Source of the DNA: Paragonimus westermani
Taxonomy: Eukaryota; Platyhelminthes; Trematoda; Plagiorchiida; Troglotrematidae
Direction of reading: 5' to 3'
Length of the DNA stretch: 64,000 nucleotides
NCBI GenBank assembly: GCA_008508345.1
Contig: QNGE01001009.1
Location: 1-64,000 of the forward strand
Positions 11,334-21,600 of this stretch are shown piece after piece. The first letter of the stretch is position 1. The number at the start of each line of letters is the position of its first letter. Position numbers and translations under genes: made by a program. Under the pieces are notes generated by a model. The model saw only the letters and a program-made list of their open reading frames with translations. It ran no database searches and was not told the DNA's origin.

Positions 11334-12516
11334 TTGGTATCCATCACTGCCCCAGAAGAGGTTGGATGCAGTTTTGCAAGCACTTGTTTCCAGTTTCAAT
11401 CGGTGGAGAGGCAGACGGCCGCGAATACATCAGATTCTACATGGTTCTCGTATTTCTTGTTAGTCAGGTGTTCCACAATCATCCTGCTAACTGATATCTT
11501 TTCACTTATCCAAATTCGAACGAGGTAACGCTGTGTTTTGCTTTCACAGTTGACAAGTAGGACGACCCACCACTTGCTGAACAATCGTACAGAAGTGCTG
11601 TGAACGTGTGTTTGTCCTCCGTATTTATTTCTCACGAAACATACAGCTTATAAAATTTGTCACTTGACTGTGTGGATCCCTGAACTGGTTTTATGTCTAT
11701 ACTCACGAGTTCGTCCATGTAGCCATTCATACAGATATTACGGAATATAACAGCTCACAGCAGCCGATCGGTACCGGCGCCCGATTGTAAGCTTAGAGAA
11801 ACTGTTGTGGTGAAGGTTTGGGCAGCCTGATGCTACCCTGCCCACATTTTACCTTTTGTGCCACGTGACAGCACATAGTGTGTGGTGTAACCAGTACCGC
11901 AAATTTCGAAGCGCTTTTGAGAGCGTTGTTTCCTGTCCCATCTGCAATACCTTTGCTTAGATTTTACTTGTTAGTCAATTAACAACCCATAAAATCACCG
12001 TTATTATTGCTTCAAAAACTGTTTCTTCTATGCCTCTATCGTTCCTCGTAGTCCACCTGTATAGCCGTCTAGAAGAGCGGGTTGTAGAGAAAATACGAAC
12101 TACGAAGGATATTCTTTTCTAACGTTACCGCTGTTCAGTATTGAGTATTTACCTAGGTCTTACTGAATATTAATTTTCATACGACGCCATACTTGTGTGT
12201 TTTCATCTTCCTAATTGGCGCTTTGAAAAGTCAACTCATTGTTCGGGAAGTTTGTCGTCTTGACATGTCCCTTTCTCCCGGAAAGCAATGCCATCCTGGG
12301 AATCGATCTCGTTTCTACGGTATGCCCATTGCTCATATTCACATAGGACATAAATACATCTGTCGCCCACATACCGAAAAAGGATAGTCTCATTTACTCA
12401 TAATCTGGACTGCGGTTGTCATGACAGAGTTAAATAAACAATCTAAATGGACGTACTGGAAATTTGTGAACTCTTACTTGCCACCTTTGATGGAATCTGT
12501 CAGTGGAATAAGATAT
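11334..12516 (+). CDS. Integrin alpha thigh-domain exons (three)
   Basis: Exon 11334-11467 begins LVSI, like the (RP)VVSV that joins propeller to thigh, then GCSFASTCFQFQ, matching the spaced cysteines and C-F of the family. It ends AG|GTGTTC; a longer version to 11524 before GTAACG is possible but reads less like integrin. Exon 12231-12319 (phase 2 to 1, donor G|GTATGC) reads VREVCRLDMSLSPGK and GNRSRFY; its acceptor after TTTGAAAAG is weak, and a start further upstream in the same frame is possible. Exon 12428-12516 (phase 1 to 0, acceptor TGTCATGACAG, donor GTTAGT as in NOP56 intron 4) reads KFVNSYLPPLMESVSGIRY, in the position of the thigh Y-L...P stretch. One further exon, ending in phase 0, should lie between 12517 and 13330 and was not identified. 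Confidence 0.5.
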
Positions 12517-15500
12517 GTTAGTTAAGGTTTGTGGATAAATCGATATGGGTGGGAAAATCATTTTCTTTTGCATTTCACCGACAGCAAGGTTACTCTTATC
12601 ATTTGCGTTAGAACTCGATTATCAACATTCCGTGAACTGATATTCAACATGAGGAAATTTGGTTCTAGCGAACAGATTCATCCTTATTAAGAGCTCTCTA
12701 GACAAGTGGCTGTATTCAACCTACTGCTGAAATGTCGAAACCACGCTCCTCTTATGCTTTTTTCTCCATAACGTTCTTCGAAAGTCCAAACACTTGTCTG
12801 CGAAACCTCTAGTTTGGGATCTTATTCACGTACCGTTACCACCAATAAAAGGCTAGAGTATGCCTCGACAGTTATGCAAATTTATCACAAGTTCAACGAC
12901 TGGTCAGTTGCTGACACGTATGGGAATATGGGTCGCCTAATCTTGTTCCATGATTGCACGGTCTCTTATGTATTATGGCAGTTACCAATTGTTTGGATTA
13001 TGGATGGAAATTTGGTGAACCTTGGTTCACTCATTGTTAATATACAGTCTGTTGATCGCTTGCTCAGTGTGAATTGGCCTCACTGATGCCAACTGTGATG
13101 TGAAGCGTCCACAGTTAAGCCACGTGAGTACATACTCAGGCTTTGTACACCAGTACCAACAGTGTATATGAAGAAATGATGGCTCCTATCCGCTATTGCC
13201 GAGACTCTCAGTGAGCGGGGCGTACAAGTCGATATCCTTGTTTCTTCCGAGGGAGTAGAATGTTATAGAAGTGTGGCTGAAAATCTGCACTTCATATAAT
13301 GATGGAGTGGAGCATTTAAAAGGTATACAGAACAGCTATCAAACCCGATTCGATGGTAGGCTGTGCAAGCGTCGGAACATCAACCTGAATCACCAAATAA
13401 ATCTCAGTGTTTCTATTGGTTTCACTTTCGATGAGGAATCGATCATCAAGATGTCATTCAGGTGGTAGATGCAAGGTGGGTGTACGTAAGTAGCTTAAAT
13501 TAAAACTTATGCATGAGATTATGTTTGCGGCCTGTCATCCTGTCACGAAATTTTCCAATCATCTCTGTATATGTGTCTATTTTCCATTCTCAAGCAGCGG
13601 AAATTAGCCGTACTGTCAAGAGCTCCCTGCCTGGAGTGTCTGAATATCGTCATGCTTGATCGAACAGTAGTATAAACAGTACAGTTTCAGGTACGACGTT
13701 TGGTCACCTGGTTGCGTCCACCCTTTCTGTGAGAAAGAGTGCCGTCTTCCAGATGGGTTACAGATTACATTTAATCCAGCGAGGGTTGGCGAGAGGACGT
13801 AGACCGGGCCGTTGCTGAGACCGTCAGTATCTGGTTTTACAGGTTTGATTATTGTGTCCAGAATACATCTCTTGAGATTCAGAATCTTCCCGATCAATCT
13901 TCCGTCCAACTCAACTCTCAGGACAGTGCATGCATAACAGCTTGTAAATGATGCCTTTCAAAGGTGTGTACTGGCCGACTGCTGACTCATGTTCTCTAGG
14001 GGTAGTTTTGAACAGATGAACGACACTGGTTAGGTCAGTCCTTGTACACTGCACTATTTATCTGCACTGGTCAGTGCTGTCTGGAAGTGAAGGGGAAAAT
14101 GTCATTGGTTTTTCCTTGTAAGCAATCCCAGACATATTTTCCGCTCGTATCCTTCCTTTTTATCACGCAACCAGCGCGAGTAACAACCTAGATTTGAGCA
14201 GACAACTGGAATGTACTATCTCAAATCCTCCTCCATCGGCCCATAAGTCCCACGGACGTCGTGTATTGGAGTAGTTTCAACTGAAAAGATATCGTTATGA
14301 CCCCATTTGCATCCCGTTTTCTGTTTGCAAAGTGTAGGCAAATTGATCTTGAATAGTTGAGTTCAAACTAGTGATTTTAGTGTGGTTGCATAACAGTTAA
14401 GCATCAGTGAGAACGACTAATGCATTACTGTCCAGAATGATGATAGTGAGTTGAACCTGTAGCCCCTTTCCGACATTCTTGGGGTAAACGCGATTCATTC
14501 AGGAGATGCTCTACGATGATTTTATCATATGCAAAAACGGGCCATTGTTGGTTGGAAAAAGTACTACTCGTAATGGCGTAAGTATATAATTGACTACGGG
14601 GCGCTGCCACGTCAACAGCGTTCGTAGCCACCTGTTGGGCTGGCCATATGGACCTCAACTCGATGGGTGACATTTGTCTATTTTACACAGTCGAGCAGCC
14701 GGGGTCTTCATAATTCGTGACCACTTGGTCACTTCGTGGTGTTCATCATCCTTTGGCGGGAATTTAAACTTTGATTCACCTTTTAAAAAAGGCACTCAGA
14801 TATTGTTTGGTCTTTTGATTCTCCATGTAAAGGATATAAATTGTAGCTCTTCACCAGTAGTATTCTGAATGAACACCACATTTGTGTAACATGCAAAACT
14901 GCGTACTTGGGTGGAATATAGGCCGTGAATTTTAAACACTGATCATGGATTTTGTTATGGTCTTACTGTTGCGTCCACAAGGCAAGCTAACAAAGATTCC
15001 CGAAATGCAAGTGATGAGATTTTCGTTGGATTCCGGGGTTTGATTTTTGTTTCAGTTAGCAGTTGATTTCACACCAAACACTACTTGTAACGTTCGCATT
15101 CATCTGGAAGTTTTTGCTGGCTCGTTCCGCGAAGAAGCACAGGACTCGGGTATCTCTCTTGTGGCTTACCACTACAGGGAAATTAACCTCATTCTGCATC
15201 TGGACCGTGACCGTTGAACAATACATACGGATGTATATGGCTGACTGTTTAGAAACCGCAGATTCATGGGTTGTTTGTCTTCTCAAAGTGACTGATTAGG
15301 TATCTGCGTTTCCGTCTCTGTTTTAATGATAGTTTAGAATTTGTTGGATGGTTCACAACTCTATGGCAAACGTTCTAATTAGGAACATCGAGCGCGAAAG
15401 AAAACACCGGAGTGCAGCATGATAATACGGAACACATGCACACACCGAAACGTTGTACCAGTACAACTGATGGGTACACTTACAGACATCAATTAAGCAC

Positions 15501-18500
15501 GAAGCAAGTAAGCATAAATATCGGAATACCTGTGGGTGTGTGCTAAAGAGATGATCGAAGAATGTATAACACCGGTCAACCCCCTCAATTGTGCCAGTCG
15601 AGTTGGGTTTGTATATCTCAACCGAGACAGCAATAATCACAGATCTACACAGTACCCCGTAGATGTTACAGAACTTAACGGAGACAGATTTGTGAAGTGA
15701 GGGTGGGCGATTACATCATGCTACTCACACCACTAAACCATGGTGTTCTGATACCTATGCTGTATGCAGATGGGTGAATTTGTTTGTTGTCGTGTTGGTT
15801 TTACTGAATAAACAACTCTTGCGCTGTCCGCTTTCTTGGTACACAACACTTCTGTCCACGCAATGGCCCACCCATTCGAAACTCAGATTGAAGAAAGCGA
15901 CCTCTAGGGGTGAAGGTGAATGATCAGTATATACTAATCATGATCAGTCAGTGCAGGTTTTTTGTGTGTAAAAATACCTCACAGGCTCCCAAAATCGCGG
16001 GCGTCGGCTATACTTTTCAACTAGTTAATTAATTAGTCAGGCATCTCAGATACGGTAATGGCACAATACTCATGGCGAATATACATGACTTCACATTTTT
16101 TCAGGTTGAACGGTATATTGTTAACTATGGGTTGTTAGCTGAAGAGGCTCAAACCATCTTGTACGAGTTTGGCGTATTCGCTGCGCTCGGCAATTCACCG
16201 GATTCGGGAGTCATCATCAGCAATGGTTACTGCGGTGGAAATCTCGGTTCACCGATTATCCGTACCCCGACACAACAGAAGATCTGACAAACGGCCAATC
16301 CAAATATCGCGTTGAAGATACATCAGGATTGGACGAACGGTCTCAGTGTTGTGCCTTCCGTTATTCGTCAATTCATCTGTTTCGTATTTCACCAATTAAC
16401 ATACAGTTTATGATGTTGCATGTGCTAATGAGATCAACCAATGATAGGTTATGATTTTTTTAATACTGTTGTACATCCATAAATTCGGCGTCTCAGTTCA
16501 TGAATAACAACTGCTTACTGCTACCAGTACCAATTCTTATTACTTGTGTGGGAGGTTTCAATTCAAGTACGATTCCTAGGGCTATTCGAAGTCTCTAATT
16601 CTGAGTATCACAGTTGCCCGATAATGTTCGGTAGTTAAAGACGAATAGTTTATAGTATGTACAGCGGGGCACCTAGTTTGTGACCTCGTAGGATACCGCT
16701 GTTAGTAAGAACCCAGTCTGGTTATTGTCTATTCACTGTGACGTAGATCATTACTCAATGAGCTCAATTTATAACCGCCAGTATCATAGTTCAACTCACG
16801 GTCTGGAACGTCTGCAGTACTGGCGAAGCCTAACCAAGTCTAGTGCTTCTAGCTATAGGCCAGTGAAAATGTTCTGCGCCTTTCCAGTTTAAGATATCCG
16901 AATTAACTGGGCCTGGGCAAGCTAACTTGGCCTACTTTCTACAACTGGCGGGACCAGGTCCCTCTCACTCTGTAAGGACCAACCATCCATGTGTTTTTCG
17001 GCCTAGCTGTGTGCACATTAGCTGAGCGACAACGTCCGCCGTTGACATCGAGACATCGCAAGCTGGAAAAGATACGGTTGATTATGAAAATCGCGAGTGA
17101 ACGCGGGTAATGATCAACATAACTGTTTTAATCTTGCTACTCATTAGTAGTAGACAATTTATTCATAAAACTAACATCATATGCAAACCGTGTGCGTGTC
17201 TATGGTCCTACCGTTTGCGTGCACAGAAAAATCACATTCCAGTTGTTATGTTTCAGACCTCAATCGAGGTTCTTCTGTGGACAATCTTAATTTTGCCACT
17301 AAAGAATTTTAGAGTAATCAGCCTATGCGTGCAATGACATACGCATACCCGCTTCAGCTGGCTATAATGTTTCCGCTAAGCAGGCCTGTCTCATTGAATA
17401 GACCGTTGGGTCTGTAACACGAAGGAACCAATAAGGTTTGACCAGACACTCAAGCCTAAGCGTAGCATTGGTTACATCAGCACGAATGCGGGCATGTCAA
17501 CATTTGTGTTCCGATCGCGGTCTCTCACTGATCTACTGCTCAACCCACCAGCAAACCCACGCACACACACAAACACGCCTCTGTGCGTTGACTTTCCTCC
17601 GAATGAGAGAAAGACACACGAATTCTACGGATTTTGTGAGTGGGATAAACACTCCGGTCTGTAGTTCATCAATCTATGGGAATAATACGGTGTTTTTCGG
17701 CAGACTGCCATCACGACAATCGCGCCGAGAAAGTTCTCAATGGAACATGGTCGGATTTGTTTGACGCTGCTGTATCACAGTCAACAGAAACTCACTGTTA
17801 TCTGGCTCTGATGGAATGTCTACTATGCTCCACCAACGAAATCTGTGAACGGTAAGTGAATTTTGTGGGGCGGAGGCTCACTTTGTTCATTGATGAAAAA
17901 CTTGCGTAGTGTGATTTTTTCATATGATATTTAAGTAAATTTTCTTATTACAATGCAAGCCTATGTTCCAGTTCGGATTTACTAGGTACCCAACTTATTC
18001 CGCGAATTTGATCCTGTAATACCATCGTTGGCTGACGTACAAATGTTCTCTTTTGTGTGGCTTCCAGTGGAACAGCTGTGAAATATGAGTATCACTACGA
18101 AACTAAGTTTAGCATGTGAACCAAAATGTCAACGATATTTGTTGTTTGTGACGTGACAGGTCCCGTTTCTACATCCTCATTGGTTAAGGAAGAGTACACT
18201 TCACGTTGAGCTGCGAGTCACTCTGGACCCTTAGTCATAGCAAATCAAGTGTGTATGTCTGTAAAGATATTTTCTTTGGTAAAACACGTGCGTTGCCACC
18301 ATGGCGCTTGGTGTAATATAGAGGAAGTCTCGGTGCATCAAGGATACATTTCGAAACCAGACATTTTCTTTGGTATGAAGAACTGTTCATTACAATTGTG
18401 TTCATTACAGCGGCTCTTTACTGCGTAAGAGCACCACGAATTTGATATCAGAGATATCATTATTAGAAGTGGTCTAGTTGAATTTATCAAAAATTGAATA

Positions 18501-18623
18501 AACGAGTTTCGTCAGGACAAATCTGTTAGCGCGTCTGCTGATGACGTCCTGTTTTCAATACCCAAGCTTCCTCAGATCAGGTCAGTTGGCGACAACTCGG
18601 TGAGATATTATGATGTACAAGAG
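11334..18623 (+). CDS. Integrin alpha subunit, stalk region (thigh, calf-1, calf-2); 5' and 3' ends not found
   Basis: Integrin alpha chains pair with beta chains as plasma-membrane receptors for extracellular matrix. I read exons at 11334-11467, 12231-12319, 12428-12516, 13331-13461, 14691-14826, 15056 to at most 15214, 16105-16173 (or further), 16888-16971, 17257-17313, 17425-17635, 17704-17851, 18068-18115, 18361-18424 and 18516-18599 (or 18623). Start and end phases run 0/2, 2/1, 1/0, gap, 0/2, 2/0, 0/?, 0/0, 0/0, 0/0, 0/1, 1/2, 2/2, 2/0, 0/0 and agree wherever both sides are resolved. Family landmarks are in order: two thigh cysteines, the CKxxx start of calf-1, SPFKKGTQILFGLLIL, the Y..Q..GPGPS block and the C...C...ICERGTAVKYEY block of calf-2. 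About 500 residues are covered, against roughly 520 for these domains in known alpha chains. The propeller, transmembrane helix and GFFKR tail are missing, and exon 6 has no good donor in the required phase. It may be a partial or broken gene. Which alpha subclass it is cannot be told. Confidence 0.72.
13331..14826 (+). CDS. Integrin alpha calf-1 exons (two)
   Basis: Exon 13331-13461 reads LCKRRNINLN then INLSVSIGFTFDEESI, aligning with the C-K-P-x-L and the L-x-V-x-x-x-N-x-G-E-x-A strands at the start of calf-1. Its donor TTCAG|GTGG is in phase 2. Exon 14691-14826 starts with the single base that this phase needs (acceptor TTTTACACAG). It reads RAAGVFIIRDH and then FDSPFKKGTQILFGLLIL, the G-N-P-F/M-K-x-G-T-x-x-x-x-G-L hallmark at the end of calf-1 in all alpha chains; this is the strongest single piece of evidence for the family. 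Donor CAT|GTAAAG, phase 0. Confidence 0.75.
15056..15214 (+). CDS. Integrin alpha calf-1/calf-2 linker exon, 3' end unresolved
   Basis: Strong acceptor TGATTTTTGTTTCAG, open in one frame only (phase 0, agreeing with the exon before it), until a TGA at 15215. It reads AVDFTPNTTCNVRIHLEVFA, which fits the T-S-V-x-F-D-L-x-I strand after the FKKGTQ block, with an N-glycosylation sequon NTT. The next exon needs a phase-0 donor, and the only phase-0 GT sites here (after AAC, GAA or CTT) are poor. Either a small exon is missing or the gene is damaged here. Confidence 0.55.
16105..16284 (+). CDS. Integrin alpha calf-2 exon (3' end uncertain)
   Basis: Acceptor CACATTTTTTCAG and a single open frame in phase 0, reading VERYIVNYGLLAEEAQTILY, comparable with the V-x-x-x-G-x-S-x-P-E opening of calf-2. 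GGC|GTATTC at 16173/16174 is a phase-0 donor of the same type as NOP56 intron 3 and would join directly to the next exon. If read through, the frame is open to the TGA at 16285, so a terminal exon of a short transcript is an alternative. Confidence 0.5.
16888..17313 (+). CDS. Integrin alpha calf-2 exons with the GPS block (two)
   Basis: Exon 16888-16971 is exactly 28 codons, phase 0 to 0, between TGCGCCTTTCCAG and GTAAGG. It reads ELTGPGQANLAYFLQLAGPG, matching the G-P-x-V-x-H-x-Y-x-V-x-N-x-G-P-S block of calf-2. Exon 17257-17313 (acceptor GTTATGTTTCAG, donor AGA|GTAATC) reads TSIEVLLWTILILP, in the place of the x-L-x-I-x-W-P strand that follows GPS in this family. Confidence 0.7.
17425..18623 (+). 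CDS. Integrin alpha distal calf-2 exons (five)
   Basis: Exon 17425-17635 ends in a strong donor (T|GTGAGT, phase 1) and reads EPIRFDQTLKPKRSIG to THEFYGF. Exon 17704-17851 (acceptor GTGTTTTTCGGCAG, phase 1; donor GTAAGT, phase 2) carries NGTWSDLFDAAVSQ and CYLALMECLLCS. Exon 18068-18115 (acceptor TTGTGTGGCTTCCAG) continues with RGTAVKYEYHYETKFS; together these give the C...C.v.C.i..l.RG...v strand pair near the end of calf-2. Exons 18361-18424 and 18516-18599 (donor GTGAGA; alternative GAG|GTGAGC at 18623) keep phase and read WYEELFITIVFITAALYC and DDVLFSIPKLPQIRSVGDNS. A stop (TGA) lies just past the 18115 donor, so a transcript ending there is possible. Confidence 0.65.
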
Positions 18624-21600
18624 GTGAGCAAGCAAACAAATTTTGAGGTAGGGGGTCAAAGACCAAGTACACAATAACAGGTGTTACTACTTTGTTCAAC
18701 ATCATAGTGATCGTAAACAAGAAGCGACACGAACATGTAATCGATCAAATCGGTCAGATAATATTGCCAACCGGTTTGGTCTTATTAACAGGATGAAGGA
18801 GACAGTAGATCAGTTCGTTCACAAAGGCCTACTACCCTACCTAATGAATAAATGGTTCTGAACTCTCTAATGCACAACGACTGGTCGCGTTAACTGACCA
18901 TGGTGTCGAGATAGGCTGATCTCGTCAGCAGATCAGAGAACCACAGTTAATCCCTCCACTTACTATCATTACTCTACACGTGACTTCTGACCCAGATTCG
19001 CATAGTTCCTCATATCGTCCATAGTGAATTCTCACAATGTTGCTGGTAGATCACCTGATCACAAGTTATGCAGGAAAACGCTAACGAACACATCAGTCAG
19101 TTACTATAAAACCGTCCTGAAATTATAAATTTTAAATCAGCCAGAATCTTATTCCAGCAGCAGGATATACTAAGCTTGGGGCAGCCGGTGGAAGTTAGAA
19201 GTTGTCTCCAGATTAAGTTCACATAATAGGTGAATGAAAAATTTTAATTTGTCTTGTTGGGGATCTTTCTAAATCGGTAAGAAACAGATTGAGAAGGTTG
19301 TAGATTGTGTGTAGAAGCTACAACATGTTGAAACATGCTACTAAGTATTTAGCTAAAATCGGTTTCAAATGAATATTGAGCGATCAACGTGTTAGCTCAT
19401 CAGCTGGGTAGAACACAAGCCTTTTATTTACAGGTAAGAGGTGGATTTCTGTAGTGCACATTATGGTTTTCGTTGACTAACTTTAACCGCATACACATTA
19501 CACTACGATACAGATGAAAGTATGCAGAGATACATCTTGAGTTTGACAAGCATAGCATGCGTGACCACTTTCACCTTTTACCGTAGGATAAAGGTTTAAT
19601 CACCATAACTGTAACGAAGACTGAGTCCAACACCATGACAATAAGCGAACGAGCAGAAGACGGCGATGAATAGATAAAATGAGCTATATGCATTTGTAGG
19701 GAAAATCACTGTCCGATTGAGACTGGAAACAATTTAGTAGGGATGATGTTTTAAAAATATACGTCTAACAACAAGTAACCGATCCGTCCGGTTTCAGTAT
19801 CACCATTACCGGTGCTAAAACAGATACATTTAACCACAGTGTGATCAAGGTGTGAAACGGAATAATTTACTCGAATTTGGACGCTACTCACTAATCGTAA
19901 ATGTTTTCACAATCACGTATGACTTGTATCTATCGGTGTGCCTGCATCAAATTCCCAAGGGATTCGTACTCTGTTTCGAAGACCCCAATGACGTAAGAGT
20001 ATCCAGGCTGCGAGTATTCCGAGACCCAGTGTGTACATCTTGAATACTATCACTGCTATTGGTATCGTACAATTTGAGCAGTAAATTACATATAGAAGAA
20101 AAAACAGACTTTGTCAACACAAATAAGGAGAATAAGCGGGAATTTAAAAAAAAAACAGGCATGTCTATCAAACCTTAGTGACTGAAAACCAACACAAAAC
20201 CATTGCTGTGATAAATTAACACTGAGTAGCAAACATAGACAACATCTGAGTCATCAGACTAAAGATATACAAAAATAAGAATCTATCTGGCAAAATTGTT
20301 TACTTTTAGCCGTTCAGGATTGTCAGCACAATCAAAACACACATACAGACAGAAACTGTTCTTTTATAATGAGACGTCCACCGAAAATGAAATGGTCAAC
20401 TCTAAGTTCCTCACATAAATGGCATCATAAATCCTCAGGGAACCTGAAATGTTCGGTAGACAAGGGCAGTGGTCAAACGATTAGGCAGTTCCAATCTAGG
20501 AATTGCATCACATGCGGAATCATAAACAATTCAATTACATGTGATCGGAGAAGCATGAGAGTTTGAACGTATTTGACGGTTCACGGTATAGAAAGCTGAT
20601 CTGGTGACAACCTTATGAGAATGGGCTCCACGATTTTCAAACTTTTCGGCCCACGATGCCAATCTTTGATAATCGTTCATCACAATGATATCAGATTACT
20701 GTACTTTCTTGTCGCGAACGCCTGTCATATCGGATTGGATGAGCAAGGTTGTCGCTGACATGTATAAATTCTCACAGACGGTATAGCCGAGACTGTGTAC
20801 TATTTTTTCGTGAAAATTCTAGCTCGGATGGTTTTACCGAACACAAAACAGGCCATGTACGACCCAACACAAATGAGATTTTTGGTTCAGCATAGTTTTC
20901 AAGGCAATCACTGCCCAAGATTATGATCTCAGCACCTTTAGTCCTCAGAGGATTACGTCGAAATTGGATAGCACAACTAAAGATTTCTGGAAGCATACTC
21001 ACCGGGCAAAGAACCTAACGGCTTTAGACTGGACAACGACAATCGTTCATTGCGTGTTATGTACGGCTCACCCAAACACGCTGCAGAAGCTTATTCCTCG
21101 TTCCTTACTAGCATACCCTAAACGCTTGAGTGCATGCCTAGTTCCCTAAAGATGGAGCTAACTGTGGGGCTGTGAACCACGCTCGGAAAGAGAGAAGATT
21201 GACTGGACAGTAGTCTGTCCATCCGTGAATTATGCAGGATGAGGATGGTAGTAGATAGACCCAGAAAACCCACTTCATCGCAGAGTGCATATGTAACTTA
21301 TTGATTTGCCTTTGGAAAATCACAAACAGTGCCAACTAAGTTGAAGGATTGTGTTTTCCTTCCCACTGACTGTACTGTGATAGACTATGATAAACCTACC
21401 AAGTGGTTCATCTACGTAAGCATACACTGTCTCAGTAGGCAGACGCGGATGTACAGCAGCAGTGGCACTTGAGTAACTTCGGTTAACGTCAATAGGTGAT
21501 TAGTGAATGTTGTACGCTTTCAGGTGAATAAGACCCTTAAATGGACCGCCCTACAACAGACGCTCAGTGAGTGGAGGGTTGAATAGATTCCTCGACGTGT

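Noticed and set aside
18516..18599. SADDVLFS looked like a reverse transcriptase YADD-type motif
   Set aside because: The surrounding residues are not RT-like, and the stretch fits the integrin exon chain with a matching phase and a strong GTGAGA donor.
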